The notes: generated by a model from the sequence alone, not told the origin. A stretch of DNA of 62,008 nucleotides from Pseudomonadota bacterium (GCA_023458315.1 JAEXAH010000132.1:1-62008), one strand, 5' to 3'; shown: positions 30,253 to 39,190, counted from the stretch's first letter. A program made the numbers and translations.

Positions 30253-30575
30253 TCCGCGTCGCCGGGCTGGACGACGCCCGCGCCGCCCTGGCAAACGCCC
30301 AAGGACAGGCGGTGACGCTGATCAGCCCGCCTTTGGGCCAGCCCGGCCTGGGCTGGTGGCGCGAGCTGGTGCGGGCGTTGCGGAGCGAATTCCCCGATCG
30401 GGATTTCCAGGCGGTGGCCGATTGCGGCCCGTCCGCCGGTCTGGCGCTGGCGGCGTTGCGGGCCGGGCTGGGACCGGTGGCGGCGGATGTGTCCGCCGAT
30501 GTGTGGAACAAGCTAAACGACATCGCCACCCAGGCGGGAACCTGGATGGCGAAGGGCGAAGACGCGGCCCCCTGA
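30249..30575 (+). CDS. Hypothetical protein coupled to the DUF3124 gene
   Basis: A GTG overlapping the DUF3124 stop by four bases opens a 108-codon frame (MIRVAGLDDARAALANAQGQ). The middle (ISPPLGQPGLGWWRELV and DCGPSAGLALAALRAGLG) looks like a folded globular protein. I do not recognise the family. The overlap with the upstream gene and high-GC third positions support it as real. Confidence 0.65.
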   Translation: MIRVAGLDDARAALANAQGQAVTLISPPLGQPGLGWWRELVRALRSEFPDRDFQAVADCGPSAGLALAALRAGLGPVAADVSADVWNKLNDIATQAGTWMAKGEDAAP

Positions 30576-30691
30576 CCTGGGCCTTACGGGGGGCTTGCGG
30601 GGGGAGGAGTTCGGCCTGAGCGGGAACCGCGTCTTCGGCTGCCGCCCCGCCGCCGACGGGGATAAGACCGGCGGCGGGGTCGGGTTGGCGT

Positions 30692-30961
30692 TTACTGCTT
30701 GGGCGCGGCCTTGTCGGCGGCCTTCTCCATCGCCTTGTCGGCGGCGTGACCGGCCTTTTCCGCGTCCTTCTTGACCTTCTTGTCGGCCTTCTTCTCGGCC
30801 TTCTCGGCCGCCTTTTCCGGGGCCTTTTCCGGAGCCGTCTCGGTCACGGCCGGATTCGCCGGAATGGCCGGAACGGCCGGGGTCGCATTCTGGGCCAGCG
30901 CCGCGAACGGCAGCAGCGAGGCGGAAACGACAGCGGCGGCGAGGATACGGGTGACGCGCAT
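30692..30961 (-). CDS. Small Lys/Ala-rich exported protein
   Basis: The 89-residue product has a signal peptide (ending near AALAQ), a Pro/Ala stretch and then a Lys/Ala/Glu-rich repetitive tail (AEKAEKKADKKVKKDAEK). The low complexity prevents family assignment. A GC-rich hairpin at about 30651-30682 lies just past its stop codon without a clear T tract. Confidence 0.65.
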   Translation of the reverse strand: MRVTRILAAAVVSASLLPFAALAQNATPAVPAIPANPAVTETAPEKAPEKAAEKAEKKADKKVKKDAEKAGHAADKAMEKAADKAAPKQ

Positions 30962-31085
30962 GACAGAGCTTCCTTACCTGATGTTCTTTTCGCCTTCGGG
31001 GTCGGCCCCGTCGGTGAAAAGGACTATCGCCCCGCCCCGTGGCGGGAATAGGGAGCGATTGTGATCATTTCAGGGCACGCAGGCG

Positions 31086-31796
31086 GTGCTTGCCAAACCG
31101 GGCGGGGCCGTGGCTATCTTGCCGCCAACCCAGAAACCCATCGCTTCAAGGGGAACGGCTATTTCCGCCTCCGATTCCTGCCGCCTCTACCTCATCACCC
31201 CGCCGGTCATCGAGAACCCGTATGAATGGGTGAAAACGTGGGAGGCCACCCTGGACGCCGGTGACATCGCCTGCGCGCAGATCCGCCTGAAGAATTTGGA
31301 CGACGATTCCCTGGCCCGCGTGGTCGATGTCCTGCGTCCCCCGGCGCAGAAGCGCGGCATCGCCGTGCTGCTCAACGACCGCCCCGATCTGGCGTTCGAA
31401 ACCGGCTGCGACGGCGTCCATATCGGCCAGGAAGACGGCACCTATGCCGAAGCGCGCAAGGCCATGGGCGACGGCATCGTCGGCGTCACCTGCCACGATT
31501 CCCGCCACCTGGCCATGGAAGCCGGGGAAAAGGGCGCCGATTACGTGGCCTTCGGCGCCTTCTTCCCCACCGACACCAAGGACGCCAAGGCCCACGCCGA
31601 TACCGACCTGCTGAAATGGTGGGCCGAGCTGTTCACCGTGCCCAGCGTCGCCATCGGCGGCATCACCGTGGACAATTGCCGCCCGCTGATCGCGGCGGGC
31701 GCCGATTTCCTGGCGGTATCGGGCGGGGTGTGGAACCACCCCGAAGGCCCCGAGGCAGCGGTGCGCGCCTTTGACCGCATCCTGCGCGGGGGCTGA
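31086..31796 (+). CDS. thiE: Thiamine-phosphate synthase
   Basis: The product joins HMP pyrophosphate and thiazole phosphate to thiamine phosphate. The TIM-barrel motifs are LYLITPP near the start, AQIRLKN, LLNDRPDLAFETGCDGVHIG, and AIGGITVDNCRPLIAAGADFLAVSGGVW at the phosphate site. No convincing Shine-Dalgarno was seen. The GTG at 31086 gives 236 residues, about 25 longer than usual, so the true start may be further downstream. It precedes the LOG gene by four bases. Confidence 0.9.
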   Translation: MLAKPGGAVAILPPTQKPIASRGTAISASDSCRLYLITPPVIENPYEWVKTWEATLDAGDIACAQIRLKNLDDDSLARVVDVLRPPAQKRGIAVLLNDRPDLAFETGCDGVHIGQEDGTYAEARKAMGDGIVGVTCHDSRHLAMEAGEKGADYVAFGAFFPTDTKDAKAHADTDLLKWWAELFTVPSVAIGGITVDNCRPLIAAGADFLAVSGGVWNHPEGPEAAVRAFDRILRGG

Positions 31797-31800
31797 TCCC

Positions 31801-32382
31801 ATGCGTCGGGTCTGCGTGTTCTGTGGTTCCAGCATGGGCGCCAAACCCGCCTATGCCGAGGCCGCCCGCGCCATGGGCACCTTGATCGCCCGGCGCGGCC
31901 TGGGGCTGGTCTATGGCGGCGGCGAGGTCGGCCTGATGGGCGTGATCGCCAACGCCGCCCTGGAAGCGGGCGGCGAGGTCATCGGCGTCATCCCCGAGGC
32001 CTTGATGCGCATGGAAGTCGGCCACCCGCGCCTGAGCGAATTGCACGTGGTCGCCACCATGCATGAACGCAAGGCGCTGATGGCCGACCTGTCCGACGGC
32101 TTCATCGCCATGCCCGGCGGCATCGGCACGCTTGAGGAATTGTTCGAGATCTGGACCTGGGGCCAGTTGGGCATCCACCCCAAGCCGTTGGGCTTCCTGG
32201 ACGTGGCGGGCTATTACGAAACCCTGCACGCCTTTTTGGACCACGCCGTGGCCGAAGGCTTCCTGAAGGACCGCCACCGCGCCATGACGGCGGTGGAACA
32301 GGACCCCGCCACCCTGCTCGACCAACTGGCCGCCTATGCGCCGCCCACCGTGGTCAAAGTGGCCGGACGCGACACGGTCTGA
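31801..32382 (+). CDS. LOG-family nucleotide monophosphate phosphoribohydrolase
   Basis: The 193-residue protein has the LOG motif PGGIGTLEE and the N-terminal Rossmann segments VCVFCGSSMGAKPAYAEAA and LVYGGGEVGLMGVIA. Members cleave the N-glycosidic bond of cytokinin-type or ordinary nucleoside monophosphates; in bacteria the role is often housekeeping. It follows thiE closely, probably in the same transcript. Confidence 0.92.
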   Translation: MRRVCVFCGSSMGAKPAYAEAARAMGTLIARRGLGLVYGGGEVGLMGVIANAALEAGGEVIGVIPEALMRMEVGHPRLSELHVVATMHERKALMADLSDGFIAMPGGIGTLEELFEIWTWGQLGIHPKPLGFLDVAGYYETLHAFLDHAVAEGFLKDRHRAMTAVEQDPATLLDQLAAYAPPTVVKVAGRDTV

Positions 32383-32422
32383 GGGCGAAAACCGGGACCG
32401 TCAAAAAAATGCATTTTCCTCG

Positions 32423-32451
32423 TTGACAGCCCCCGGCCGCCCTTTTATAAA
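32423..32451 (+). promoter_or_regulatory. Strong sigma-70 promoter of the tRNA-Val locus
   Basis: TTGACA (32423-32428) and TATAAA (32446-32451) are exactly 17 bases apart. The promoter sits upstream of the truncated tRNA copy, so the intact tRNA must be transcribed through that copy and a spacer. Confidence 0.8.
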
Positions 32452-32501
32452 GCGGCCTCCCAAGCGGAACGCCACGGCCCAGCGCCCGGCGACGCCAGAG
32501 T

Positions 32502-32545
32502 AGATGGGCGATTAGCTCAGCGGTAGAGCACACCCTTCACACGGG
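32502..32545 (+). pseudogene. Truncated tRNA-Val copy (5' half)
   Basis: Forty-four bases are identical to 32672-32715. They cover the leader and the first 40 bases of tRNA-Val(CAC), up to the 3' side of the anticodon stem, after which the sequence diverges. It cannot fold into a full tRNA. Confidence 0.9.
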
Positions 32546-32675
32546 AATGCTCCACCAAGGCAAGCCGCCGATCTGGTGGGAAAGTTTACGGACAGTTTCC
32601 GGACACAGGACGGGAATTGACCGACACGGGAAGTCAGGTTTGCCTGTTGGCATCACCTACTCCCGGTTGAGAGAT

Positions 32676-32750
32676 GGGCGATTAGCTCAGCGGTAGAGCA
32701 CACCCTTCACACGGGTGGGGTCGCAGGTTCAATCCCTGCATCGCCCACCA
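32676..32750 (+). tRNA. tRNA-Val (anticodon CAC)
   Basis: The 75 bases fold as a complete tRNA: acceptor GGGCGAT paired with ATCGCCC, D-arm with AGCTCAGCGGTAGAGC, anticodon stem CACCC/GGGTG around loop TTCACAC, T-arm GCAGGTTCAATCCCTGC and encoded CCA. It marks the border between core chromosome and the accessory island. Confidence 0.96.
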
Positions 32751-32997
32751 TCTCTCCCTTGATTTCCCTCACAAAATCGTCGCATGAGACCGAGTTTCCA
32801 GACAGCGGGCTGTCCGGAAACCCCTACTTGTTTGTGGCTAGTCCCACATCGACGACTGCCTCGGGCCGGTTGCCCAAATTTCATACATTCCCCAGGACGT
32901 CCTTCGAGGCCTTGCCCTCCCGGGCCGAAGGCAAGGCTTCTCAACAAGGTTTCCCCCAGCGTCGGTGGATTAACTCCGGCCCGACGCTGACGCGGAA
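32751..32997. other. Gap downstream of tRNA-Val with an imperfect palindrome
   Basis: No gene was found in these 247 bases. At about 32794-32821 lies GTTTCCAGACAGC followed by its near-complement GCTGTCCGGAAAC. A GTTTCCGGACA element also appears in the spacer between the two tRNA copies (about 32595-32606), so the two may be related recombination or integration sequences. Confidence 0.5.
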
Positions 32998-33438
32998 CTA
33001 ATCGGCCTTGCCGCGACGGCCGCCCATGGCGGGCTTGGGCATGGGCACGCCTTCACCACGCATCCAGCCTTGGGCCATGCGTGCGGCCTGAAAGATCTTC
33101 TTCAGCGAATTGGCGGTGATGCCCGCCAGCGCCGGATGGCCCTCATCGGGGACGGCACCGCCGACCGCCTCAGGGACAAGGCGGAACAGGCGCTCGGCCC
33201 GGGTGGCGGTGCCCCCCGCGTACTTCGCTTGGTGGCCGACCCCGGCCATGGCGGCGGCGAAGGCCTTGCGGTCGAACCCGACAGCAGGGGACGGCTTCGC
33301 CGCCTCCTCATGGACGGGTTCCGACGACGGGTCGCCCAGACCAGGGATATGCAGCGGCGCCTCGGGTTCGGGGCGGACGCCGTCGCGAAGCCACCAGGGC
33401 AGAATCAATTCATAGGTCTTGGATTGAACAGCGGTCAT
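32998..33438 (-). CDS. Hypothetical protein
   Basis: The 146-residue product begins MTAVQSKTYELILPWWLRDG and has a Pro/Glu-rich middle. The C-terminal half is helical (NSLKKIFQAARMAQGWMR) with a basic end. The start at 33438 has an excellent GGAGG nine bases upstream. I do not recognise a family. It is divergent from the next gene and is the first gene of the island. Confidence 0.65.
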   Translation of the reverse strand: MTAVQSKTYELILPWWLRDGVRPEPEAPLHIPGLGDPSSEPVHEEAAKPSPAVGFDRKAFAAAMAGVGHQAKYAGGTATRAERLFRLVPEAVGGAVPDEGHPALAGITANSLKKIFQAARMAQGWMRGEGVPMPKPAMGGRRGKAD

Positions 33439-33535
33439 TTCGGCCTCCACGGTTGGATGCGTCCATGATCCCATGTATTCATGAACCGCGTTCCCCGGGG
33501 TCCGTCGGGGAACGCGGCATCCCAGGGGAAACCAC

Positions 33536-34894
33536 ATGACAGACCAGTTCCGCCGAATCGCCCTCGCCTACCGGCACGGCGGGGCGGCCTTCCTCGAACG
33601 CTCGCCACGTCCCTCCGAGGACGCCGCGGCGCACCTGACCGAGCAGCTCATGACCGCCATCGGCGCGGTCGGGGTCAGCGGCAAGGGCGCCTCATCCGGC
33701 GGAGGGAAGGAGACCGCCCTCGCCAAGGAACTGACCGAGGAGGAGGGCCGCGCGGCCTTCGCCATGGCCCGCGCGGTGGCCGGCGCGTTCGCCTTCGCCC
33801 TTGAGCTCGAAGGCAAGTTCTTCGTCGGCTCCAGGACCCGGCACCGCGACGACGGGGAGTCGTCCCCGCTGCTCATCAACCGCCCGATCGCCGCGCTGAA
33901 GGCCATCGCCGCGTTCTGCGACGCGTCCCGCACCCCCGAGGCCCCGCCGTCCGCCGCGGACATGGAGGCTGTGGCGCGGATACGGAGCCTGGGCGAGCTA
34001 AAGCAGCTGGACGACGCCGACCTCGCTCTGGTCAAAGCCGACGTCCTCACCCGTTTGCTGATGGCCTCGATTCCCCATGAGCCGCCCGCGAAAAGGGGCC
34101 GCTTCTGGGAATTGAAGCACCGCAACCGCGTCGGCCGCGTGGTCGAGGACGCCCTCGGCCTCCACCTCGCGGCCTGCCTGTCCGGCGAAGGCCCCACGCC
34201 GCCGGACATCGACGCGCTGGTAGCCGAAAGGCTGAAGGCCGTGCCGCCCGAGCCGTTGCCCGGCGAGGAGTTCCGTCCGGAGGACGCCTATGCCGCCGCC
34301 CGCATCCTGGACGGCGCCGCGAAGGTCTGGGACCTCGTGGTCGAAGGACGGCGCCATGCCGGTCCCAAACAGCTCGCCACGGATCTGGCGAAGGCCGCCC
34401 CCGCCCTCTTCCCCGGCGCCGCCCGGCAGGAGCGCGTGTCCGCCTCCGCCGTGGCCGACGCCTGCCGGGGAGCCCTTCGCACCTTCGGCTTCGACGTCGA
34501 CGCACAGCCCAACGCGCGCCACGCGCCCATGGCCACCGACGCGATACGGACGCTGATCTGGGGCGCGGTGGAGATCGTCCACGCCTTTGCGGCCTCGCCC
34601 TCCGGCGTCAAGATGGCCAACATTTCGGAAATCGCCGGGATCGCCGCGGCCATCCTGCTCAGCGAGAGCGAGGACAGGGACCTCTACCGCCCAGGCAACG
34701 GGGACGTGGAGGCGACCCATCAGGCCTACACGCGCCGGGCGGCGGTGGCGGGCGGCCTCGCCTCCTCGCTACGCGACGCCCTGCCGTCCACCCCCCGCTC
34801 CGCCAGGAAAAGGAAGCTCTCCTCGCCATGGGGATGGGACGAATACCGCTCCCACAGGCGTCGACTGTCCATGGAATGGAAGCCGAAACGCTGA
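33536..34894 (+). CDS. Hypothetical 452-residue protein
   Basis: The product is Ala-rich and mostly helical, with no membrane segment. The N-terminal part has LTEQLMTAIGAVGVSGKGA and LTEEEGRAAFAMARAVAGAFAFAL, the C-terminal tail is basic (TPRSARKRKLSSPWGWDEYR). No known motif was recognised. It converges on the methyltransferase C-half gene, 22 bases away, and is divergent from the small gene at 32998-33438. Confidence 0.7.
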   Translation: MTDQFRRIALAYRHGGAAFLERSPRPSEDAAAHLTEQLMTAIGAVGVSGKGASSGGGKETALAKELTEEEGRAAFAMARAVAGAFAFALELEGKFFVGSRTRHRDDGESSPLLINRPIAALKAIAAFCDASRTPEAPPSAADMEAVARIRSLGELKQLDDADLALVKADVLTRLLMASIPHEPPAKRGRFWELKHRNRVGRVVEDALGLHLAACLSGEGPTPPDIDALVAERLKAVPPEPLPGEEFRPEDAYAAARILDGAAKVWDLVVEGRRHAGPKQLATDLAKAAPALFPGAARQERVSASAVADACRGALRTFGFDVDAQPNARHAPMATDAIRTLIWGAVEIVHAFAASPSGVKMANISEIAGIAAAILLSESEDRDLYRPGNGDVEATHQAYTRRAAVAGGLASSLRDALPSTPRSARKRKLSSPWGWDEYRSHRRRLSMEWKPKR

Positions 34895-34916
34895 CGCCGT
34901 TCCGGCTTCCGCGCCC

Positions 34917-36869
34917 TCACACCGCTCGAAAGGTGTCCGGCACCCAATCGGCGAACGCCTTGACCAGATTGACGAGAACCGAGCGGATGACCGGCACCGA
35001 CATGCTGTTGCCGTGCATCTTGTAGATCGATGCGTCGGAGACCATGGCCAGGATATCCTCGACGCTGAAGTCGATGCCCACGCCCAGCCACATCTTGCGG
35101 CGCTCCTCGGCCTCCTCGCGGGTCATCCTGCTGCCCTTGCAGACGAGGACGCCGTCCTTGCGGACCAGTTTGCGGGCACGGGTCACGCCCCAGGTGTCAG
35201 GCATGCCCTGGAGGCGGGCGGTCTCGATGGTGGTCAGGCGACGGATGCGGTGGCGGCGCGGGCACACCGCCGTGATCGCCTCGATCTCGTCGACCATGGC
35301 GTCGAGGTCGAGCAGCGCGGCCTCCACGTCGCCGGGCCCCACCTCGGGGACGGGCAGGACCACCACGGCATGGCCCTTGGGCTTGGCGTCGAGGCGATGG
35401 GCGACGACCAAGTCCTTCTCCGAGGCGATGCCGCCGACCCGATCGAGGCCGGCGCCGGACGAAAGCAGCGTCCCGGCCACCTTGGGATGGGAGTCGTCCT
35501 CGGGGCCAGCCGCCGCCACGGGTTCCGGGACGCCCTCGGCCTGTTCGATCGCCTTATGCATCTCGATTACCTCCTTCTCGCCTTCCATTTCCGCCTCCCG
35601 CTCCGTGGCCGCCCATTCCTGCACCTCGGCTTCGTGCATGAGGACGTGCGGGCGGGAGCTGGTGTCCAACGTGTTGCAGAGCTCGCGCGCGAAGCCGCTG
35701 CCATTGGGGCCGGCGTGTTCGCTGCGGTTTACGAGGCCGCTGTGCAGGCACCAGGCGCCGGCGGGCTGCATCATCAGCGTCTCCGAACCGCCGCCCGCAT
35801 AGCCGCCCGAGGCCTTCAGCGGGGCGGCCACCTCGGTCGGCTTCCAGCCGCCGTAACTGCCCTCGGCGAAGGCAGCTGCCTCAGATTCGGGATGGGCGAA
35901 CAAATGGCCGTTGCCGCCCTGCTCGGCCTTCAGGGTGCCGTTGACTTCCACCCAGGCCTTGGGCGTATGGTCGTCCGTCACCGCCACCGTGACGTCGTCG
36001 CCACCGTTCTTCGGCGGCGGGTTCGCCTTCCAGGCGACCATCCAGTCGCGGAGCATCACGATGCGGAGGCCCACATCCCGGACGGCCTTACCGGCGACCT
36101 CGACCAGATGGTCGAGAGCCTTGGCCATCGCCGCGACGGCCTTCTTCAACGCGGCCACGGACTGATCGGGCGACGCGGCGAGACGGGCAAGCTTGCCCGC
36201 CGACGTCCCGGCCACGCCGAACGCGGCGGCGACGGGATCGTTCTTGCGGCCCCCGCCCTCTTCGGCGCCGTCCTCCAACTCCTCGGCGGCCTCGTCGACG
36301 TGGCCAGCGGCGGTCAACGTCTCGATGTACAATTCGCCGAAGTCCTCCTCCTTGGCCTTCTTCGCGGCACGGTGGAGGGAGGCGGACAGCTCGGCCACGC
36401 CCCTCGCATAGGCCTCGCGGGGACCGGCCGCCAGGGAGACGAAGCCGGCCAGGACGCCCGAGGCCAGGGCCGAGCGGCCCTCGGCGTCGGCAAGGCGGGC
36501 CTTGAATTCCACCACGACCTCGCGGAACGAATGGGCCACCGCCTCCATCAGGCCGTCGTGGAGCAGTTCGGGAATCTTCGAGCGACGCTTGGCGCAACGA
36601 TAGAGCATGCCCGCGGACGATACCGCAGGGACGTCAAAGCAGGTGGGGACAGGGGACCGCAGACGGATCTGGCTCAGGAACGTCTTAAGGGCGGGCTTGT
36701 AGTCCTTGGGCGCCAAACCAGCGTGCGGCTGCGCCGCCGCCCCCGGATAGCGGCCATCCTTACCGACGGGCAACACCATGCGCACGTCGCCGTCCTCGCC
36801 CGTGACGTCGAACACAGGCGACACGGCCTCGGCGCGGCGCTTGGACTTGGTTTCCTTCTTCTTGCCCAT
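34917..36869 (-). CDS. C5-cytosine DNA methyltransferase, C-terminal subunit (target recognition and motifs IX-X)
   Basis: The 650-residue protein has no catalytic motifs of its own but ends with the C5-methyltransferase motifs IX (IRRLTTIETARLQGMPDTW) and X (YKMHGNSMSVPVIRSVLVNL). Before them, stretches such as APLKASGGYAGGGSETLMM and VAGTLLSSGAGLDRVGG resemble the target-recognition region of phage-type Dcm enzymes. The first 300 residues form an unrelated Lys-rich helical domain. The start at 36869 follows GAGAGG. With the gene at 37356-38447 it would make one complete enzyme, as in the two-polypeptide M.AquI, which is split at the same place between motifs VIII and IX. Confidence 0.8.
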   Translation of the reverse strand: MGKKKETKSKRRAEAVSPVFDVTGEDGDVRMVLPVGKDGRYPGAAAQPHAGLAPKDYKPALKTFLSQIRLRSPVPTCFDVPAVSSAGMLYRCAKRRSKIPELLHDGLMEAVAHSFREVVVEFKARLADAEGRSALASGVLAGFVSLAAGPREAYARGVAELSASLHRAAKKAKEEDFGELYIETLTAAGHVDEAAEELEDGAEEGGGRKNDPVAAAFGVAGTSAGKLARLAASPDQSVAALKKAVAAMAKALDHLVEVAGKAVRDVGLRIVMLRDWMVAWKANPPPKNGGDDVTVAVTDDHTPKAWVEVNGTLKAEQGGNGHLFAHPESEAAAFAEGSYGGWKPTEVAAPLKASGGYAGGGSETLMMQPAGAWCLHSGLVNRSEHAGPNGSGFARELCNTLDTSSRPHVLMHEAEVQEWAATEREAEMEGEKEVIEMHKAIEQAEGVPEPVAAAGPEDDSHPKVAGTLLSSGAGLDRVGGIASEKDLVVAHRLDAKPKGHAVVVLPVPEVGPGDVEAALLDLDAMVDEIEAITAVCPRRHRIRRLTTIETARLQGMPDTWGVTRARKLVRKDGVLVCKGSRMTREEAEERRKMWLGVGIDFSVEDILAMVSDASIYKMHGNSMSVPVIRSVLVNLVKAFADWVPDTFRAV

Positions 36870-37067
36870 GATGGGGCCTCTCCCGGTTGGTGGATATCCG
36901 GGAGATCTTGCGGGACGGCGGCGGATCACCGTTCCCAGGGGTCCGTGTGGAGCTCCACGCCCCACGCCACCATCCGCCCGAGACGGCATGGAGAGCGGCG
37001 ATGGCGACGATGGACGAACATGGAGTGAGGACGGTCCTGGAGGTCGGGAACGCCTAAGGACCTGCGC

Positions 37068-37325
37068 GTGCGGGGAATGCTGTCGCTGAGCGGATGCGAC
37101 TGTCTCGTCTCCATTACGCCCGGGCTGAAGGTCGGCGGCTCTTTGCTCATGTCCGACTGTGCGCCCCTGGAGACCCTGCCGGAGGGTCTCCGCGTCGGCG
37201 GCAACCTGTGGCGGTTCAAGTCCAAAGCCCTGCGGTCCCGGCCCAAGGACATGGAGGTGAAGGGAGAAATCCTCGGCCGCGACGACCTGCCGAGGCCGGG
37301 AGCGGCAAACAGACACGGGATCTGA
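37068..37325 (+). CDS. Short leucine-rich-repeat-like fragment
   Basis: An 85-codon frame on the opposite strand to both methyltransferase halves carries repeats of the form LxVxGxLxLSxCxxL (LRVRGMLSLSGCDCLVSI, LKVGGSLLMSDCAPLETLPE, LRVGGNLWRF). These look like two or three units of a longer LRR-type protein. The frame is closed by a TGA upstream and no good Shine-Dalgarno precedes the GTG, so it is probably a remnant. Confidence 0.45.
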   Translation: MRGMLSLSGCDCLVSITPGLKVGGSLLMSDCAPLETLPEGLRVGGNLWRFKSKALRSRPKDMEVKGEILGRDDLPRPGAANRHGI

Positions 37326-37355
37326 CGGGACGCCCGCGGGCGTCCCGCCCACCGA

Positions 37356-38447
37356 TCAGAACTCGAACATGATGTTGGAGGGATCGAGTTCCTTGGGCAT
37401 GTCCGAGCGGATCGCCAGGAGATAGATGCGCTCGCGGTGCTGGGGAACGCCCCAGAACTGGGAGTCGTACTGACGCCACGCCAGGCGGTAGGCGGGACCG
37501 TAGACCACACCGTGCGCCGGCCAACGGCGGGACACGCGATCCTTCTGCCAAGACCAGAGCTTGCGGGGCAGCGTCAGTTCGTGGTTGGCCGGGGTGAAGG
37601 TGGCCCAGGCGTCCAGGGCCGTCATGGCGGCCTCGGGGGCAAGGCCCGCGACGGCGGCAAGGAAGCCTTCGGCGTCCCCCTGCATGATGGCGGCCTTGGC
37701 CGCGGGATGGACACTACGGTCCTTCGCGAGTTGGCCTCGGCGGGTGTCGGCGAACTTGCTGTCCTCCATGGTGCGCTCGCGGAATTCCTCGCGGTCGAGC
37801 AGACCATTTGCGGCGGCGCGGCTGCCGTCGGCCCAGGCGGCAAAGGTCTTGCCCGCCGTGGCGGCGACCGCCTTCACCGCGGTGTCGGCGAGCAGGCGAT
37901 CCATGGGCACTCGGGGACGGACGTAGCCGACGCCCTTGCCGAAGAGATGGCCCATGCCGTTGGTGTGGTCAGAACGGACGCTCTGGACGTTCTCCCAGAG
38001 CCACCACTTGGGGCGGAGGGCGTGGATGTGATTTAGCCACGGCTCAAGCACATTGGCGCCGCGGTCGTCGTCGAGGCCTTCCATGCGGCCGGCGCAGGAG
38101 AACGGCTGACAGGGAGAGCCGCCGACAATGCCGTCGATGCCCTTGCCGCCGGTGATGGCCAGCACGCGTTCGGGCACGTCGGGCAAAGTGATCGAGCCGA
38201 CGTTGGGAATTCCCGTCTTGGTGTGGATGAAATGGGACTGGAGGGTCGCGAACTCCGACGTCGCGACGGTCTCCAGCGGCAGGTCGACGGACGCCAAGTG
38301 GGGGGCCATGCAGCCGGCGAAGCTCTCGAACACGGACATCGGGGCGACGCCCGTCGCCTCGCGGTCCCAGGCGGGCTTTTCGCCCATGGCGCCGAGGCGG
38401 GCGAGATAGCGGAGGCGGGGGATCTGGGTGTGAAACGGATGGGACAT
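37356..38447 (-). CDS. C5-cytosine DNA methyltransferase, N-terminal subunit (motifs I-VIII)
   Basis: The 363-residue protein has motif I as VFESFAGC (about 39-45), the catalytic cysteine C113 in GGSPCQPFS (motif IV), ENV of motif VI (about 151-153), and motif VIII as QFWGVPQHRERIYLLA near the C terminus. It then stops, without target-recognition domain or motifs IX-X. Those are encoded 486 bases downstream on the same strand. GAGGAG precedes the ATG. Catalysis would need the second subunit. No restriction endonuclease was recognised nearby, so this may be a solitary methyltransferase. Confidence 0.85.
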   Translation of the reverse strand: MSHPFHTQIPRLRYLARLGAMGEKPAWDREATGVAPMSVFESFAGCMAPHLASVDLPLETVATSEFATLQSHFIHTKTGIPNVGSITLPDVPERVLAITGGKGIDGIVGGSPCQPFSCAGRMEGLDDDRGANVLEPWLNHIHALRPKWWLWENVQSVRSDHTNGMGHLFGKGVGYVRPRVPMDRLLADTAVKAVAATAGKTFAAWADGSRAAANGLLDREEFRERTMEDSKFADTRRGQLAKDRSVHPAAKAAIMQGDAEGFLAAVAGLAPEAAMTALDAWATFTPANHELTLPRKLWSWQKDRVSRRWPAHGVVYGPAYRLAWRQYDSQFWGVPQHRERIYLLAIRSDMPKELDPSNIMFEF

Positions 38448-38551
38448 CGGAGGGCTCCTCGAAGGGTGTCTGACACCCGGACGATCGCACCCATCCCTTC
38501 CGCCGCGTTCCCCGAGGTCCGCTTACCCCAAACCGGCGAGTGCTCGTCGGT

Positions 38552-38782
38552 TCAGGCCCCTTTTGCCAACGCCCCAACCTTGGCCAGAACTGCTCCCAAG
38601 GCCGCGTCGAACGCCTCCGGCTTCAACGTTGTATCGGCGCCCGCCACAACGACCCCAACGGCATGGTCGGATTTAGAATCCCAATCGACGGTGACGATGT
38701 GGACCTCTGCGTCGGAGAGGACGCTTTCGACGGTTCCTCCTCTCAGTTCAATAAGAATGCGGGGACGGCGAAGATTGGACAT
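38552..38782 (-). CDS. Small hypothetical protein
   Basis: The 76-residue product starts MSNLRRPRILIELRGGTVES and looks like a compact alpha/beta domain (EVHIVTVDWD). GGAGG lies six bases before this ATG; another ATG two codons upstream is too close to it. It sits between the XRE regulator and the methyltransferase on the same strand. Confidence 0.65.
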   Translation of the reverse strand: MSNLRRPRILIELRGGTVESVLSDAEVHIVTVDWDSKSDHAVGVVVAGADTTLKPEAFDAALGAVLAKVGALAKGA

Positions 38783-38848
38783 GGTCATCCTCCGGTTGCG
38801 TGAGCGCGGAAAATAGCGCGCTTTCCGGACCGCCGGTATCCAGAGGCA

Positions 38849-39190
38849 TCAACCTTCCTTGGAAAGACGTCCCGCCAGAACCTCGATGACCAGCACCGCC
38901 TTGGAGAGATCCTCGTCACCGAGAGACCGGGCGGCATCCAGGAGGCGCTCCATTGTCTCCGTCCGCTTGGCTTGTCCCGGCTCCGGCTCGGCGAAGAATT
39001 CGGCAACCGGCACGCCCAAACCCTCAGCCAACCGCTCCAGCGTATCGTAACCAGCCAAGCTCACGCCGCGCTCGATATTTGAAAGCGCGTCGACCGAGCG
39101 GTCGATCATGGCCGCCAGATCGTCCTGGGTGAGGCCCCTGGACTTGCGGATAGTGCGAATTCTGAGCGCGACACGGGTTCTTATGTCCAT
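38849..39190 (-). CDS. XRE-family transcriptional regulator
   Basis: The 113-residue protein opens with a Cro/CI-type helix-turn-helix (RIRTIRKSRGLTQDDLAAMI then DALSNIERGVSLAGYDTLERLAE). The C-terminal part is helical and probably dimerises. Its place upstream of the methyltransferase genes suggests a controller role for them. A dyad at 39265-39286 in its promoter region is a candidate operator. Confidence 0.85.
   Translation of the reverse strand: MDIRTRVALRIRTIRKSRGLTQDDLAAMIDRSVDALSNIERGVSLAGYDTLERLAEGLGVPVAEFFAEPEPGQAKRTETMERLLDAARSLGDEDLSKAVLVIEVLAGRLSKEG

Noticed and set aside
32546..32671. Second tRNA or small RNA in the spacer between the tRNA-Val copies
   Set aside because: No cloverleaf or clear hairpin set could be drawn from the spacer.
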